Below are positions 42,135-51,841 of a DNA stretch of 64,000 nt, piece after piece. Made by a program: the position numbers and the translations under genes. The number at the start of each line of letters is the position of its first letter. Within the stretch, counting starts at the first letter, position 1. The notes beneath the pieces are model-generated. The model was not told where the DNA came from, did not search any database, and worked only from the letters and a program-made list of their open reading frames with translations. Origin of the DNA: an uncultured Deinococcota bacterium (GTDB lineage Bacteria; Deinococcota; Deinococci; Deinococcales; Trueperaceae); NCBI GenBank assembly GCA_947311535.1, contig CAMZLP010000011.1, positions 19,076-83,075 on the forward strand, given 5' to 3'.

Positions 42135-44441
42135 TTAGCTGGTCTTAATCTCGTCAATGGCTTTTACTTTTTCAATGGCTGCCAAAGTTGCCTCTGGGGT
42201 TGCCGGTAGTGCTAGATTGACTGTTTGATTTTTATCAGAAAAACTAGCTATGGCATCTTTTAGAGCTTCTCTAACAGAGATTGCGATCATAAAGGGTGGT
42301 TCACCAATTGCTTTACTACCGTAAATTACCCCAGCTTGAGGAGATTTTTCTAAAAGCTCTATTTCAAAATGTTCGGGTATTTCAGCAATAGTAGGTATTT
42401 TGTAAGTACTAGGTGCAAAGGTAGCGACGTGGCCGTTGTCAGCCCAAATAAAATCTTCCATAGTTAGCCAGCCCAAGCCCTGCACAAAGCCGCCTTCAAT
42501 TTGACCTTTGTCAATATGGGGGTTTAGGCTTTTGCCTACATCATGGACAATATCAACTTGCCTTAGTTTAAACATGCCGGTAAAAGCATCTATTTCAACT
42601 TCGCTAACGGCTGCTGCATAGCTAAAATAATAAAAAGGCACACCCTTGCCTGATTCATTGTCAAAATAAATATTGGGAGTACGATAATAGCCCGTTGCTG
42701 ATAAACTGACTTGCTCAAAATAGGCTCGAGCCACCACATCATTAAAGGAAACTTTATTTTTAGGGTTGTTTTTTGCAGAAACAAAGTCATTTTCAAAACT
42801 TAAATCTTCTGGGGCATTGAGCTCGAGCATATTTGCAGCAACATTTGCTAAGCGAGATTTTAGTGTTTCACAAGCGGCCTTGACAGCTTGGCCATTTAAA
42901 TCACTACCCGAAGAAGCAGCGGTAGCACTTGTGTTGGGTACTTTATCAGTTGCTGTGGGCATTAGTCTAAAGCGCTCATAGCTTACCCCAAGGCTGCTAG
43001 CAGCCACCTGTAGCATTTTAGTATGCAAGCCTTGGCCCATCTCGGTACCACCGTGGTTTAGCTGAATGCTAGCATCGGTATAAATTAGGATAAATGCCCC
43101 AGCTTGATTCAAAATAGTAAAGGTAAATGAAATCCCAAATTTTAATGGGGTAATTGCCAAGCCACGTTTTTTATATTTATTGGCAGCATTAAACTTTTTA
43201 ATTGCAGCTTTTCGACGACTAAAGTTGGAATTAGCTTTGGCAAGTTTCCAAACCTTTTCCAAACGAACATCATTTAGTACTTGGCCATAATGAGTCTCTT
43301 GACCCTCTTTATAGAAGTTGGTTTCACGTATTTTGTCAGCAGCTATATCAAGAGTTCTGGCTATATCATCGATGATATTTTCTATTATCACAATGCTTTG
43401 CGGGCCGCCAAATCCCCGAAAGGCTGTTTGCGAAGTCTTGTTGGTTTTGCAAGCGTAGCCAGTTATTGAAATATTAGGAATAAAATAACTGTTGTCAATA
43501 TGAAACAAGCTGCGTTGCATAATTGCATGTGATAGGTCGGTGCTCCAACCTGCATCGCTATAAAGATTAATATCCAGTGCTTCTATTTTGCCAGTATTGC
43601 TAAAACCGAGCTTGTATTTAGCTAGTAAGGGATGACGTTTGCCAGTTAGCTTCATATCCAGTTCTCGATTTAAACGCACTCGAGCCGCTCTGCCAGTTTT
43701 GCTTGCCGCTAAGGCAGCAATAGCTGCAAAAGGATTGGCTTGGCTTTCTTTACCACCAAAGCCCCCTCCCATACGCGGACTTATGCAAACAACCCTATTG
43801 CTAGCAATGCCCAAAACATGAGCAACTGTTGATTGGGTTTCGCTTGGGTGCTGAGTAGAGGAATAAACCGTATAATTTCCCTCATTATCAGGTATAACCC
43901 AAGAGGCATGAGTTTCTAAATAAAAATGATCTTGGCCAGACATTTCAAACTCATTTGTCATAGTATTTTCAGCATTTTTCAAGGCTTGCTTTGCTTTGCC
44001 TCGAGCCATTTTTTGTGGCTCACCATGATAGCTTTTTTGCTTTATAGCGTCTTTAATCGTCAAGATAGGCTTTAGTTCTTTGAGTTCAAGCTCTACTTTT
44101 CTAGCTGCTTTTCTAGCTATATCTTCATTTTCGGCAACTACCCAAGCTACGGCTTGGTTGGCATATGAGATATTAGTTTCTGCTAATAAAACTTCATCAC
44201 TGACTATTGCCCCAGTATTATTTTTACCCTCTATATCTTTGGCAGTTATTACTGTTAATACGCCGTCCATTGCTAGAGCGGGTTTTGTATTGATTGAGAT
44301 GACTTTGGCTCGAGCATATTTTGCTAATACAGGCCAACAAGTCAGCATTCCCTCAATTTTTACTCTATCGTCTACATAAACAGCCGAACCAGTCACGTGC
44401 TGGATAGCACTTTCATGCTTTATTGCTTTACCTACAGTCAT
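42135..44441 (-). CDS. xdhB: Xanthine dehydrogenase-like molybdenum subunit
   Basis: A 768-residue molybdopterin-binding subunit of the xanthine dehydrogenase family. Diagnostic elements are GSAVYVDD near the N-terminus, MGGGFGGKES for cofactor binding, FRGFGGPQ with the substrate-binding arginine, and the active-site glutamate in GSKAIGEPPFM. The gene starts 4 bp before the xdhA stop, so they are coupled. The usual reaction is hypoxanthine and xanthine oxidation to urate, but related enzymes act on other heterocycles. No xdhC insertion chaperone is in the window. Confidence 0.93.
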   Translation of the reverse strand: MTVGKAIKHESAIQHVTGSAVYVDDRVKIEGMLTCWPVLAKYARAKVISINTKPALAMDGVLTVITAKDIEGKNNTGAIVSDEVLLAETNISYANQAVAWVVAENEDIARKAARKVELELKELKPILTIKDAIKQKSYHGEPQKMARGKAKQALKNAENTMTNEFEMSGQDHFYLETHASWVIPDNEGNYTVYSSTQHPSETQSTVAHVLGIASNRVVCISPRMGGGFGGKESQANPFAAIAALAASKTGRAARVRLNRELDMKLTGKRHPLLAKYKLGFSNTGKIEALDINLYSDAGWSTDLSHAIMQRSLFHIDNSYFIPNISITGYACKTNKTSQTAFRGFGGPQSIVIIENIIDDIARTLDIAADKIRETNFYKEGQETHYGQVLNDVRLEKVWKLAKANSNFSRRKAAIKKFNAANKYKKRGLAITPLKFGISFTFTILNQAGAFILIYTDASIQLNHGGTEMGQGLHTKMLQVAASSLGVSYERFRLMPTATDKVPNTSATAASSGSDLNGQAVKAACETLKSRLANVAANMLELNAPEDLSFENDFVSAKNNPKNKVSFNDVVARAYFEQVSLSATGYYRTPNIYFDNESGKGVPFYYFSYAAAVSEVEIDAFTGMFKLRQVDIVHDVGKSLNPHIDKGQIEGGFVQGLGWLTMEDFIWADNGHVATFAPSTYKIPTIAEIPEHFEIELLEKSPQAGVIYGSKAIGEPPFMIAISVREALKDAIASFSDKNQTVNLALPATPEATLAAIEKVKAIDEIKTS

Positions 44442-45829
44442 AATTTAACCTCTACAAAAAACTTTTCAAACAAGTTTGCAACAATGCTATTGCGATAGCT
44501 TGCACTAGCTCGCAGGTCATCTAAAGGCGTAAATTCATTTAATAAGATTTCTTTGGCTTTTAAAATCGTTTTTTTGCTCCAAGATTTATTAAGTAAATAC
44601 TTTTCTGCTGCTATTGCCCTAATAGGAATTGCCGCAACCCCACCATATGCAAGCCGAGCATGAGTTATTTTGTTTTCTTTATTTAAATCAATTACAAAAG
44701 ATGCCGCCACAATTGAAATATCATCTGTGCCACGTTTGGCAATTTTGTATGAATGGCTTAGGCGTTTTAGGCCAGCTTCTTTTTTAGGAATAGTAACTGA
44801 GATAATTACCTCATCAGCTTCTTTTTTAGTTTGGCGATAGCCTGTAAAATATTCAGCTAATAATACAGCCCGTTTTTGATTTGCATTTTGTAAATTCACA
44901 GCAGCATCTAAAGCTAAGAAAACAGGCAGTAAATCTCCGATAGGAGAGGCTGTGCCAATATTCCCACCAATTGTGGCTCTATTTTTAATCTGTCTGGCTG
45001 CAAAAAATTTGAGCATAGTGTCTAAAACATCAAATCTACCAGCTAGTTTATGCTCTATCTGGCTTAAAGAAATAGCAGCTCCTATTTCAAGTGATTCTGA
45101 GCTTTCATTGATTTGTTTTAATTCAGCTACGTTTTCTAAAGAAATAAGAACGGGGAAGTCACGTCTTTTATTTGATAGATCTAAGCCTAAGTCGGTAGCG
45201 CCTGCTATTAAAACGGCATTTTTGTATTTTGCCTGATAAATAAAAACATCATTTAATGAAATTGGGCTAAAATAACGATGCCCTTTTAGAGCTAGCTCTA
45301 TGCTCTTATTTGCTTTTGGCTTAGTTTTGAGTTTTTTGGCAAATTTATCATTTGATTTTGCTTTAGTGATTGTTTTGGCAGCTTTACGAATTGCTACATA
45401 GCCAGTACAACGGCATAAATTGCCCTCTATGCTTTCATCGCTAAGTTGGTCACTATAATGGCCAGCAAACATGCTCATAATAAAGCCAGGGGTGCAGTAG
45501 CCGCATTGTGAGCCACCAGAGTCAACCATAGCTTGCTGTACGGGGTGTAGAGTTTTATTAGCAATACCTTCAACAGTAAAAACTTGTTTGCCGTCAATTG
45601 CTGCAATGGGCATTAGGCAACTATTCATAGCTTGATAGCTCTTATTTCCATCAATGTCTTCATTAATTAGTGCAATAGTACAAGCTCCACAGTCACCGTC
45701 ACCGCAGCCCTCTTTAGTACCAGTTTTACCACTTGAGCGTAAATATTCTAATACAGTTGTAGTTGCTGAAACATTATCAACTGTCTCTTTCTTTCCGTTT
45801 AATTCAAAGCTAATTGCTTGTTTTTGCAT
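44438..45829 (-). CDS. xdhA: Xanthine dehydrogenase-like Fe-S/FAD subunit
   Basis: A 463-residue fusion of a two-cluster iron-sulfur domain and an FAD domain. The first [2Fe-2S] cluster uses GCGDGDCGAC with a later NSC; the second uses CGYCTPGF and GNLCRCTGY. The FAD domain starts near residue 190 (YFSPISLNDVF) and includes GATDLGLDL and NRATIGGNIGTASPIGDLLP. Electrons pass from the molybdenum site in XdhB to FAD. ATG 45829 is chosen because the more upstream ATG (45844) is immediately followed by a TAAACT box that serves as the likely -10, 5 nt before 45829. Confidence 0.93.
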   Translation of the reverse strand: MQKQAISFELNGKKETVDNVSATTTVLEYLRSSGKTGTKEGCGDGDCGACTIALINEDIDGNKSYQAMNSCLMPIAAIDGKQVFTVEGIANKTLHPVQQAMVDSGGSQCGYCTPGFIMSMFAGHYSDQLSDESIEGNLCRCTGYVAIRKAAKTITKAKSNDKFAKKLKTKPKANKSIELALKGHRYFSPISLNDVFIYQAKYKNAVLIAGATDLGLDLSNKRRDFPVLISLENVAELKQINESSESLEIGAAISLSQIEHKLAGRFDVLDTMLKFFAARQIKNRATIGGNIGTASPIGDLLPVFLALDAAVNLQNANQKRAVLLAEYFTGYRQTKKEADEVIISVTIPKKEAGLKRLSHSYKIAKRGTDDISIVAASFVIDLNKENKITHARLAYGGVAAIPIRAIAAEKYLLNKSWSKKTILKAKEILLNEFTPLDDLRASASYRNSIVANLFEKFFVEVKL

Positions 45830-46146
45830 ATAATAGTTTAGCATAATTGCTAGCCAGCAAGCTTTGTTTATCAGTGCTTTAGAAACAAATTAGGGCTGAC
45901 CTCAGCATGACATAGATCGGGGTTTTAAGGACTGATGGAGCTTTCAGTGGCAGGAGAGAGGGGAGCTAAAAGCAAAGTTCGTAATAATTCTAATCACTTG
46001 GGAAGTTCAAAAGCTAGTTAAAAAAAGTAATAACTTGCTTACATTATTAACCCCTGATTCTTGGCTGACTTTCTACTCTTTACTTGTTCAATATTGATAA
46101 GTAAACTAATTTTTTTTGACTTTGGAATAATGGCTTGCTTTCGGTA
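45830..46146. other. 317-bp region between lptF-like gene and xdhA without a gene
   Basis: No convincing ORF, terminator or RNA structure was recognised. On the minus strand it carries the likely xdhA promoter at its left end. A purine-rich segment (about 45938-45970) differs in composition from the rest, but I could not link it to a known element. A molybdenum-cofactor riboswitch would be expected in such a place in some bacteria, but I cannot identify its core. Confidence 0.5.
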
Positions 46147-47274
46147 TTAATTGAGCTTTTTATTGAACTTAAATAAATAAATCCCAATAGTTGCCAAAAG
46201 AATGTTGGCAAACCAAACCCCAAGCCATATTGGTATGGTATTGGCTTGGGCAAATAGTTGCCCCAAGGTAAAAATAAGGTACCAAACAAGAGTGACTATT
46301 AGTGAAAGCCCAAAAGCTAAGCCTCGGTTAGAAGCATAGAGCAAGCTTAGAGGAATTGCTAAGAGTAATAGAGCGATATTTGCTAGTGGTTCAGCAAGCT
46401 TTTTATGAAAAAGAATGGCCGCTTGGGTGCGGTCTTTGGGTTTTAATAGTTCATTATTAGCATCATTATAAGCTTTACGAATTGAACGGCTATCCTCAAA
46501 GCCACCGTTGCTATGCCTTGTTATTAGCTCGTCTATGTTTTCGTCTATATCTACTACTGCACCATCTTCTGACTGGTCTAATTTATGCTCTTTTACCAAT
46601 GCTAAGAGTTGCTCTTCGGCGTTATTTTCTTTTTTATTTAGACTGTCAAGATTTATAATATTTATTTGGTAGTTGTAAATTTTTATTTCATTATTTACAA
46701 ATTCTGCTCGCTCGGCAAAGGTGACATAGAGTTTTTTCTTGCGCCAGTTTTCTATGCGTACATCGTAAATAATATCTGTTTTACGGTCAACTTTTTTAAA
46801 ATTTAAAGTCATATTACCAATAGGGATATCCTGATTGGCTAGCCGCCCGAGTCCACTACCACCACCACTGGTAAGTTTCCAATAAAGGCTGCCCACAAGG
46901 GGGTTGGTTTTGGGTAATATGTATTCATTGATATATAGAGAACTAGCTGCTAAAAATACAGCTAAAATGATATAGACTCGAGCCGAACGAAATAAAGACA
47001 CCCCTCCAGATTGAATGGCCTTTAACTCATTATTAGTTGCTAACCTACCAAAACTAAGCAAAATTGCCAAAACCAAGGCAATAGGGAAGGTTTGCACCAG
47101 GGCCTGCGGCATTTGTAGCAAGAGCCAAATAGTCAAATCTTTTAAAGGTGTGCCAACAATCCACTTTAAGCGTGGTAATACCGTGCTAATTACAGCTAGA
47201 CTGCTATATATTAGCAAACCAAAAACCAAAGGTGGTAATGCTTCTAAAACTAAGTATCGGTCTAAGCGTTTCAT
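46147..47274 (-). CDS. LptF/LptG-family (YjgP/YjgQ) permease
   Basis: A 375-residue protein with three N-terminal helices, a periplasmic domain (about residues 120-280) and three C-terminal helices, the LptF/LptG layout. Recognisable parts are LLLQMPQALVQTFPIALVLAILLSFGRLATNNELKAIQSGG (in sections) and FHKKLAEPLANIALLLLAIPLSLLYA. These permeases extract lipopolysaccharide or similar lipids from the inner membrane for export. It starts 4 bp after the M16 peptidase stop, so it is probably co-transcribed with the M16 pair. LptF and LptG cannot be told apart here. Confidence 0.88.
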   Translation of the reverse strand: MKRLDRYLVLEALPPLVFGLLIYSSLAVISTVLPRLKWIVGTPLKDLTIWLLLQMPQALVQTFPIALVLAILLSFGRLATNNELKAIQSGGVSLFRSARVYIILAVFLAASSLYINEYILPKTNPLVGSLYWKLTSGGGSGLGRLANQDIPIGNMTLNFKKVDRKTDIIYDVRIENWRKKKLYVTFAERAEFVNNEIKIYNYQINIINLDSLNKKENNAEEQLLALVKEHKLDQSEDGAVVDIDENIDELITRHSNGGFEDSRSIRKAYNDANNELLKPKDRTQAAILFHKKLAEPLANIALLLLAIPLSLLYASNRGLAFGLSLIVTLVWYLIFTLGQLFAQANTIPIWLGVWFANILLATIGIYLFKFNKKLN

Positions 47275-47277
47275 TTT

Positions 47278-48489
47278 TTAAGGACTTAGAATTATGGTGC
47301 TCATGTTTTCAAATGGCTTCTTCTCTAAAATTTCTTTGGCTTCTAATAAATTAGTATTTAAGATTTTATCTACGGTGCTATTAATAGTTTTGTAATTACG
47401 ATTATAAAGATAATTTCTACCCAAAGACATTAAGCGGCTAAAAGCAGTCTCAGAACGCAACATTGTAGAGCTGGCTATCTTGCGTTGGGCTCGAGCCCAT
47501 TCATCATTAGTAATATCATCAGTTTTGGCTAGTACATCAAAGTAAATATCTAAAACATTGTCCAATTCTTTTGGATCTGCCGAAATATAACCGACAAATG
47601 CACCAGTTTGGTCAGAAATATCATGGCCAAGACTGGCGCTATCTACCAAGCCTTTATCAGTAAGCGCCCAATACAACCTACCACTACCGCCACCCAGTAA
47701 ACTTGCTAAAATTGCTGCCGCATAACGTTTATCATCTTGAGCTGCTACACCTTCTGAGAATAAAGCTACGTGGCTGCGGTTTAGTTTTTTGTCTTTAATA
47801 ATTTTGTTTTCATTATTGAAATTTAGTTTTGGATAGCTTCTTAGGCTGTTTTGAATTGCCCAACTTGAGCTAGCTTTAGTAATCTGCTCAATTATCTCGT
47901 CCCAATCATAATTACCGGCCACAACACAATATAAATTATCGCTGGCATAGCGTTTTTCAAAATAGTCACGCATTTGGCCAATTTTTAAGTCTTTTATAGA
48001 TTGGCTACTACCTAAAACACTATTGCCCAAAGAATGACCATTGTAAAAATGCTCCATGCCGATATCAAAAACCTTAAAATCTGGTCTGTCTTCGTACATG
48101 GCAATTTCTTCTAAAATCACATTTTTCTCTAAATCAAAATCATTTTCACGCAAAGCTGGTCGCATCATATCGGTTAAAATATCAATTAATTCTGATGATT
48201 TTTCTCTTAGGGCAGCTCCATAATAGACCGTGTGTTCTTTGTTAGTATAGGCATTATAATTTGCCCCAATTTCATCAAATTCTCGGTTAATATCTTCGGG
48301 GCTGCGTTTTTGGGTGCCCTTAAACATCATATGTTCCAAAAAGTGCGAGACCCCACTAATTTCACTTCTTTCATCACGTGAGCCTGTATTTACAAAATAG
48401 CCAAATGCTATGGTTTCTAAATTAGGGTTGTGTTCAGCAATTATTTTAAGACCATTGTCTAATGTGATTTCATCAAATTTTAGTTTCAT
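47278..48489 (-). CDS. M16 zinc peptidase, catalytic subunit
   Basis: A 403-residue M16B peptidase. The inverted zinc motif HxxEH is intact as H49, E52 and H53 in SHFLEHMMFKGT, and the third ligand is in the KNVILEEIAMYED helix. The second half is the non-catalytic repeat. It overlaps the next gene upstream by 4 bp. It probably forms a heterodimer with the product of 48486-49721, which lacks the motif, as in other bacterial M16 pairs, and degrades peptides in the periplasm or cytoplasm (no signal peptide is visible). Confidence 0.92.
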   Translation of the reverse strand: MKLKFDEITLDNGLKIIAEHNPNLETIAFGYFVNTGSRDERSEISGVSHFLEHMMFKGTQKRSPEDINREFDEIGANYNAYTNKEHTVYYGAALREKSSELIDILTDMMRPALRENDFDLEKNVILEEIAMYEDRPDFKVFDIGMEHFYNGHSLGNSVLGSSQSIKDLKIGQMRDYFEKRYASDNLYCVVAGNYDWDEIIEQITKASSSWAIQNSLRSYPKLNFNNENKIIKDKKLNRSHVALFSEGVAAQDDKRYAAAILASLLGGGSGRLYWALTDKGLVDSASLGHDISDQTGAFVGYISADPKELDNVLDIYFDVLAKTDDITNDEWARAQRKIASSTMLRSETAFSRLMSLGRNYLYNRNYKTINSTVDKILNTNLLEAKEILEKKPFENMSTIILSP

Positions 48490-49721
48490 AAGTTTACCTT
48501 TTTAATCTCTTTGGGCCCTAGGCTTAATATTCTAAATTCTGGTTTATAAGAACTTAAAAAATCATTTAATTGCTCTAAACTGATTTCATTAAGAGCAGTT
48601 TTTATTTCTTCTGGGCTTCTATTTCTGGCAAGTAGATAATAATCATTGGCCAACGTGCTTGCTTTTGAGCCGGTGGATTCTGCTTGCATAACCATTTGTG
48701 AAAGTAGTCCAATTCGAGCGCGCTCGAGCTCATTTTGATTAACTCCATTGCTAATATTACGCAACTCATTAGTCAAAACTTCAATAGTTTCATCAGCTTT
48801 TTCGGGGGTTGTGCCTGCATAGGCCATAGTATAGCCGTGGTTTTTTAAAACCCTGCTAAAAGCAGAAACGCTATAAACTAAACCACGTTTTTCGCGAACT
48901 TCGCTAAATAGCCTAGCCCCCATACCACCGCTTAAAACTGAAATTGCTAAGGCGTTTTCGTACCAACCCTTTTCTTTTGCCGAAACAGCTGGATAAGCCA
49001 AAGCAATATGAACTTGTGAACTTTCCTGAATTAGGTGGCTTTGTTTTACTGGGTTTAATCTTAATTCATTGTTGATTGCTTCGCTGCCTTGCCAATCAGA
49101 AAAATATTTTCTAACAGTTTCTATAAGATCGTTGTTTTTAATACCGCCTGCTACGGCTAGAATTGCCCCTTTGGGGCTTAGATGTTTTTTTGCTAATTCT
49201 TTTAAAAACTCAGCACTTAAATTACTCAAACCTTGGGCAGTCCCATAGCTACTATTTCTATGGCTCGAGCCAAAATATTCTTTACTCAGCTGCTTAAATA
49301 ACAATTGGCTTGGGCTATCTTGCAAAGATTCTAATTCTTGCTCTGCTAATAACCTAGCTGAATTAAATTCGCTATTATCTAAATTGGGTTTGATTAGGCT
49401 CATGGCAAATAGTTTTAAGCTCTCGTCAAAAGAGCTTAGAAGACAAGAGCCAGAAAATGTACTTGCTTCTTTGCCAGTACCGCCGCCGCGGCGGGTACCT
49501 AAACTATCTAAGCTATTAGATATTTCTTTAGATGATAGGCCATTAGCCCCCCGAAATAGCCAATCATGCAAAACAGAAGTTGCACCCTCGTAGCCTTTTG
49601 GATCATGAGAAGCACCATATGGTAATAATATTGTAAAGCTAACGCTAGAGAGCCAAGGCATCTCTTGATGGATTACCGTTAGACCATTGTCTAAACTGGT
49701 TTGATTTATTGAAGTTGACAT
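48486..49721 (-). CDS. M16-family inactive partner subunit
   Basis: A 411-residue M16 protein in which the zinc motif is lost: the expected HxxEH is replaced by LHDWLFRGANG. The rest keeps the fold, with REKRGLVYSVSAF and an ending typical of the partner. Such inactive subunits complete the active site of the catalytic subunit with the R/Y pair in that C-terminal loop. It overlaps the catalytic gene by 4 bp, so the two are made together. The start is ATG 49721. Confidence 0.88.
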   Translation of the reverse strand: MSTSINQTSLDNGLTVIHQEMPWLSSVSFTILLPYGASHDPKGYEGATSVLHDWLFRGANGLSSKEISNSLDSLGTRRGGGTGKEASTFSGSCLLSSFDESLKLFAMSLIKPNLDNSEFNSARLLAEQELESLQDSPSQLLFKQLSKEYFGSSHRNSSYGTAQGLSNLSAEFLKELAKKHLSPKGAILAVAGGIKNNDLIETVRKYFSDWQGSEAINNELRLNPVKQSHLIQESSQVHIALAYPAVSAKEKGWYENALAISVLSGGMGARLFSEVREKRGLVYSVSAFSRVLKNHGYTMAYAGTTPEKADETIEVLTNELRNISNGVNQNELERARIGLLSQMVMQAESTGSKASTLANDYYLLARNRSPEEIKTALNEISLEQLNDFLSSYKPEFRILSLGPKEIKKVNL

Positions 49722-49906
49722 TGCTAATAATTATAAACTTGTATAGAGAATTAAGTGTTGTGTATCTTAAACTTTGCCCATATTAAATTAATCTGCACTT
49801 TTCTCTAAACTATATTTATAAGGGGCTATGTGTTGGTTTTGGGTATAAAGACAGGCATTGATATTATAGCGGAGATAGACTTTGATAACTTAAGAGACCG
49901 TAATTG

Positions 49907-50282
49907 ATTGAGGCTCTGCTTGACAGTTCTATTTGGATTGATTACTTTTGCGGGGGGAGCTAGTAAGAATTTGGACTTTTTAATCAGTGAAAATTCAATT
50001 CTGACTAATGACATAAATATTAGCTAAACTTATTCCTCAGCTAAAAATCCGAAAGAAGCATAAAACAGTTAATATCCTTAATGAAGTGAAAAAATTGAAT
50101 TACAAATTTACTGAGAAGAAATAATAGAAAGCCAAACACAATGTATTAATTTGGGCATAAATGAAATCGGGCTTCCTGATTTAATTATTGCTCAAAATGC
50201 ACAACAACATAATGCAAAGTTATATACACTTGATAAGTATTTTCAATTATTGAATCCTATTTTAGGGTTAAAATTATCTTAA
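49907..50282 (+). pseudogene. Decayed PIN-domain (VapC-like) toxin gene
   Basis: Fragments of one PIN protein lie in different frames. In order they read LLDSSIWIDYF, then after a shift GASKNLDFLISENSILTNDI, then LAKLIPQLKIRKKHKTVNILNEV, and after another shift EEEIIESQTQCINLGINEIGLPDLIIAQNAQQHNAKLYTLDKYFQLL to TAA 50280-50282 (each read in pieces). The D of LLDSS, the E of the middle segment and PDLIIAQNA match PIN catalytic regions. At least three frameshifts make it inactive. It is the bulk of the 563-bp gap between the M16 and YiaA genes. A matching antitoxin was not recognised upstream. Confidence 0.75.
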
Positions 50283-50284
50283 GT

Positions 50285-50758
50285 CTAAGAATTTTCCTCG
50301 TCAGTAGTTTCTTCTGAGCGAGATTTAAACCACGATGTGCTCGAGCCTGAGCTAACACCCTCAATTTTATCTATAACAGCAATATCTCGAATATTTTTTT
50401 GCACAGTTGTAGCAGCAAATAAGCTAAGTACGTAAGCCATGCCATAAAAACCTTTTTCACTTAAAGTAAAACTAGCATTATAAAGACCAATTGCCATAAG
50501 TAAAATTGAAGCGATTAAACCAGTCCAAGCTATGCCCATATAAATACCAGTCACTGGGATATCTTCTTCTTTGTCACGAACAGCTTTTTGCAAAGATACT
50601 ACCGCAAATAAACCAAAGAGTATCAAAATAAAGTAATAGCCCTTTTCACTTAGGCCAATAGTTGAGTTGTATAAACCGATAAGATAAGTGATTGCACCAA
50701 CAAAAAGTGCTGCCCATGATGCACCAATAAATGCACCGGTTGGTCTTGGTAATTTCAT
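50285..50758 (-). CDS. YiaA/YiaB-type four-helix membrane protein
   Basis: A 157-residue inner-membrane protein made of two similar halves, each with two helices. The repeat is clear: YLIGLYNSTIGLSEKGYYF in the first half and MAIGLYNASFTLSEKGFYG in the second. This is the yiaAB two-helix domain. The function is unknown. A GGGAG site precedes ATG 50758. The C-terminal tail is polar and serine-rich. It lies 2 bp beyond the decayed toxin gene in convergent orientation. Confidence 0.88.
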   Translation of the reverse strand: MKLPRPTGAFIGASWAALFVGAITYLIGLYNSTIGLSEKGYYFILILFGLFAVVSLQKAVRDKEEDIPVTGIYMGIAWTGLIASILLMAIGLYNASFTLSEKGFYGMAYVLSLFAATTVQKNIRDIAVIDKIEGVSSGSSTSWFKSRSEETTDEENS

Positions 50759-50982
50759 AATGAATTACTCCCTTGATTAAAACCGTACCAAAATTGCTGA
50801 TGATTTCTATAATATTATTAACAATTGCAACTTTGGGAAAGTTTGTATGAATTTGTAAAATTCTGACTAAATCTTTCAATACAGTTGTTATGAAAAATTA
50901 TAATAACCCCCTTAAGCTGATGTCTGAGCGTAACATAAGGCTATAGTTATAGTATTCCAAATCTTTGCAAATAATTAAAAAC

Positions 50983-51711
50983 CTAAAAATCGTATTTTTC
51001 TACACCATCTTTACCAACCTTAATATTATCAGCTGATTTACTGGGGTTTTTGATTGAATTTATGACAATATCAGCAAAATCACTAACTTGAATATAGTCA
51101 CTAGGGTTGTAGTCGGCATTTTCCATTTTGCGTACTTTCTCTTGCATAACAGTTGCTGTTCTGCCTGGGTAAATGCTTGTTACTTTTACCTTATCATCTT
51201 TTAGCTCGAGCCTAAGGCTATCAGCTAAGGCTTTAAGACCGTGCTTGGTTGCTGCATATTGGCTCCAGTTAGCATTAGACCTAAGACCAGAACCAGAGTT
51301 AATAAAAATGACATGTCCGCTGGTGTTTTTTAGTGGGTTTATTAGGGCTTGGGTTAGCAAAAACGGCGCGCGTAAGTTTATTTTGTATTGAGCATCAAAA
51401 TCCTTTACTTTGGCGTTTTCTATATAATCTAGTTTAACAGCACCTGCACTATGTATTAAAATATCTAAAACTCTAAAGCTCTGCATAAACTTATGGGCAA
51501 ACTTTCTGACCTCATTGGCATTTGTTAAGTCAAAAGCAAATACTTTGGCTTGGCTGCCAGCTTTTTTCACAATTTTGGCAGTATCATTGAGCTTCTTTTT
51601 ATCTCGACCGAGCAAGTATATTAACAAGCCTTCTTTAGCTAATTTTTGAGCTATTTCTTTGCCAATACCACTACTTGCACCCGTTATTACTGCAATTTTC
51701 CCATTTAACAC
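50983..51711 (-). CDS. Short-chain dehydrogenase/reductase
   Basis: A 242-residue classical SDR. The NAD(P)-binding ITGASSGIGKEIA is near residue 10, and the catalytic S, Y and K appear in FINSGSG and SQYAATKHG. The substrate is unknown. GAGGT lies 5 nt before GTG 51711. Its first bases are part of a 54-bp sequence repeated 121 bp away near trpC. Confidence 0.9.
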   Translation of the reverse strand: MLNGKIAVITGASSGIGKEIAQKLAKEGLLIYLLGRDKKKLNDTAKIVKKAGSQAKVFAFDLTNANEVRKFAHKFMQSFRVLDILIHSAGAVKLDYIENAKVKDFDAQYKINLRAPFLLTQALINPLKNTSGHVIFINSGSGLRSNANWSQYAATKHGLKALADSLRLELKDDKVKVTSIYPGRTATVMQEKVRKMENADYNPSDYIQVSDFADIVINSIKNPSKSADNIKVGKDGVEKYDF

Positions 51712-51841
51712 TATTTACCTCAAATTCCTTTACAATTCTTTTGTATTTTTAAGAAGCAATTTTGAGCAATCTCTGCTTCTACAACTTTCCACTACTTGCT
51801 AGCCGTTATTATTGCAATTTTCCCATTTAATTATTTACCTC
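51668..51841. repeat. Direct repeat of the SDR gene start beside trpC
   Basis: Bases 51668-51721 (the first codons and Shine-Dalgarno of the SDR gene on the minus strand) are repeated at 51789-51841, immediately after the trpC stop. The copies differ by a few substitutions and a short indel. The second copy has no open frame beyond a few codons, so it is a partial duplication rather than a gene. Confidence 0.85.

Noticed and set aside
45830..46146. Molybdenum-cofactor riboswitch or small RNA upstream of xdhA
   Set aside because: Expected by context but no recognisable core or strong stem-loop set was found.
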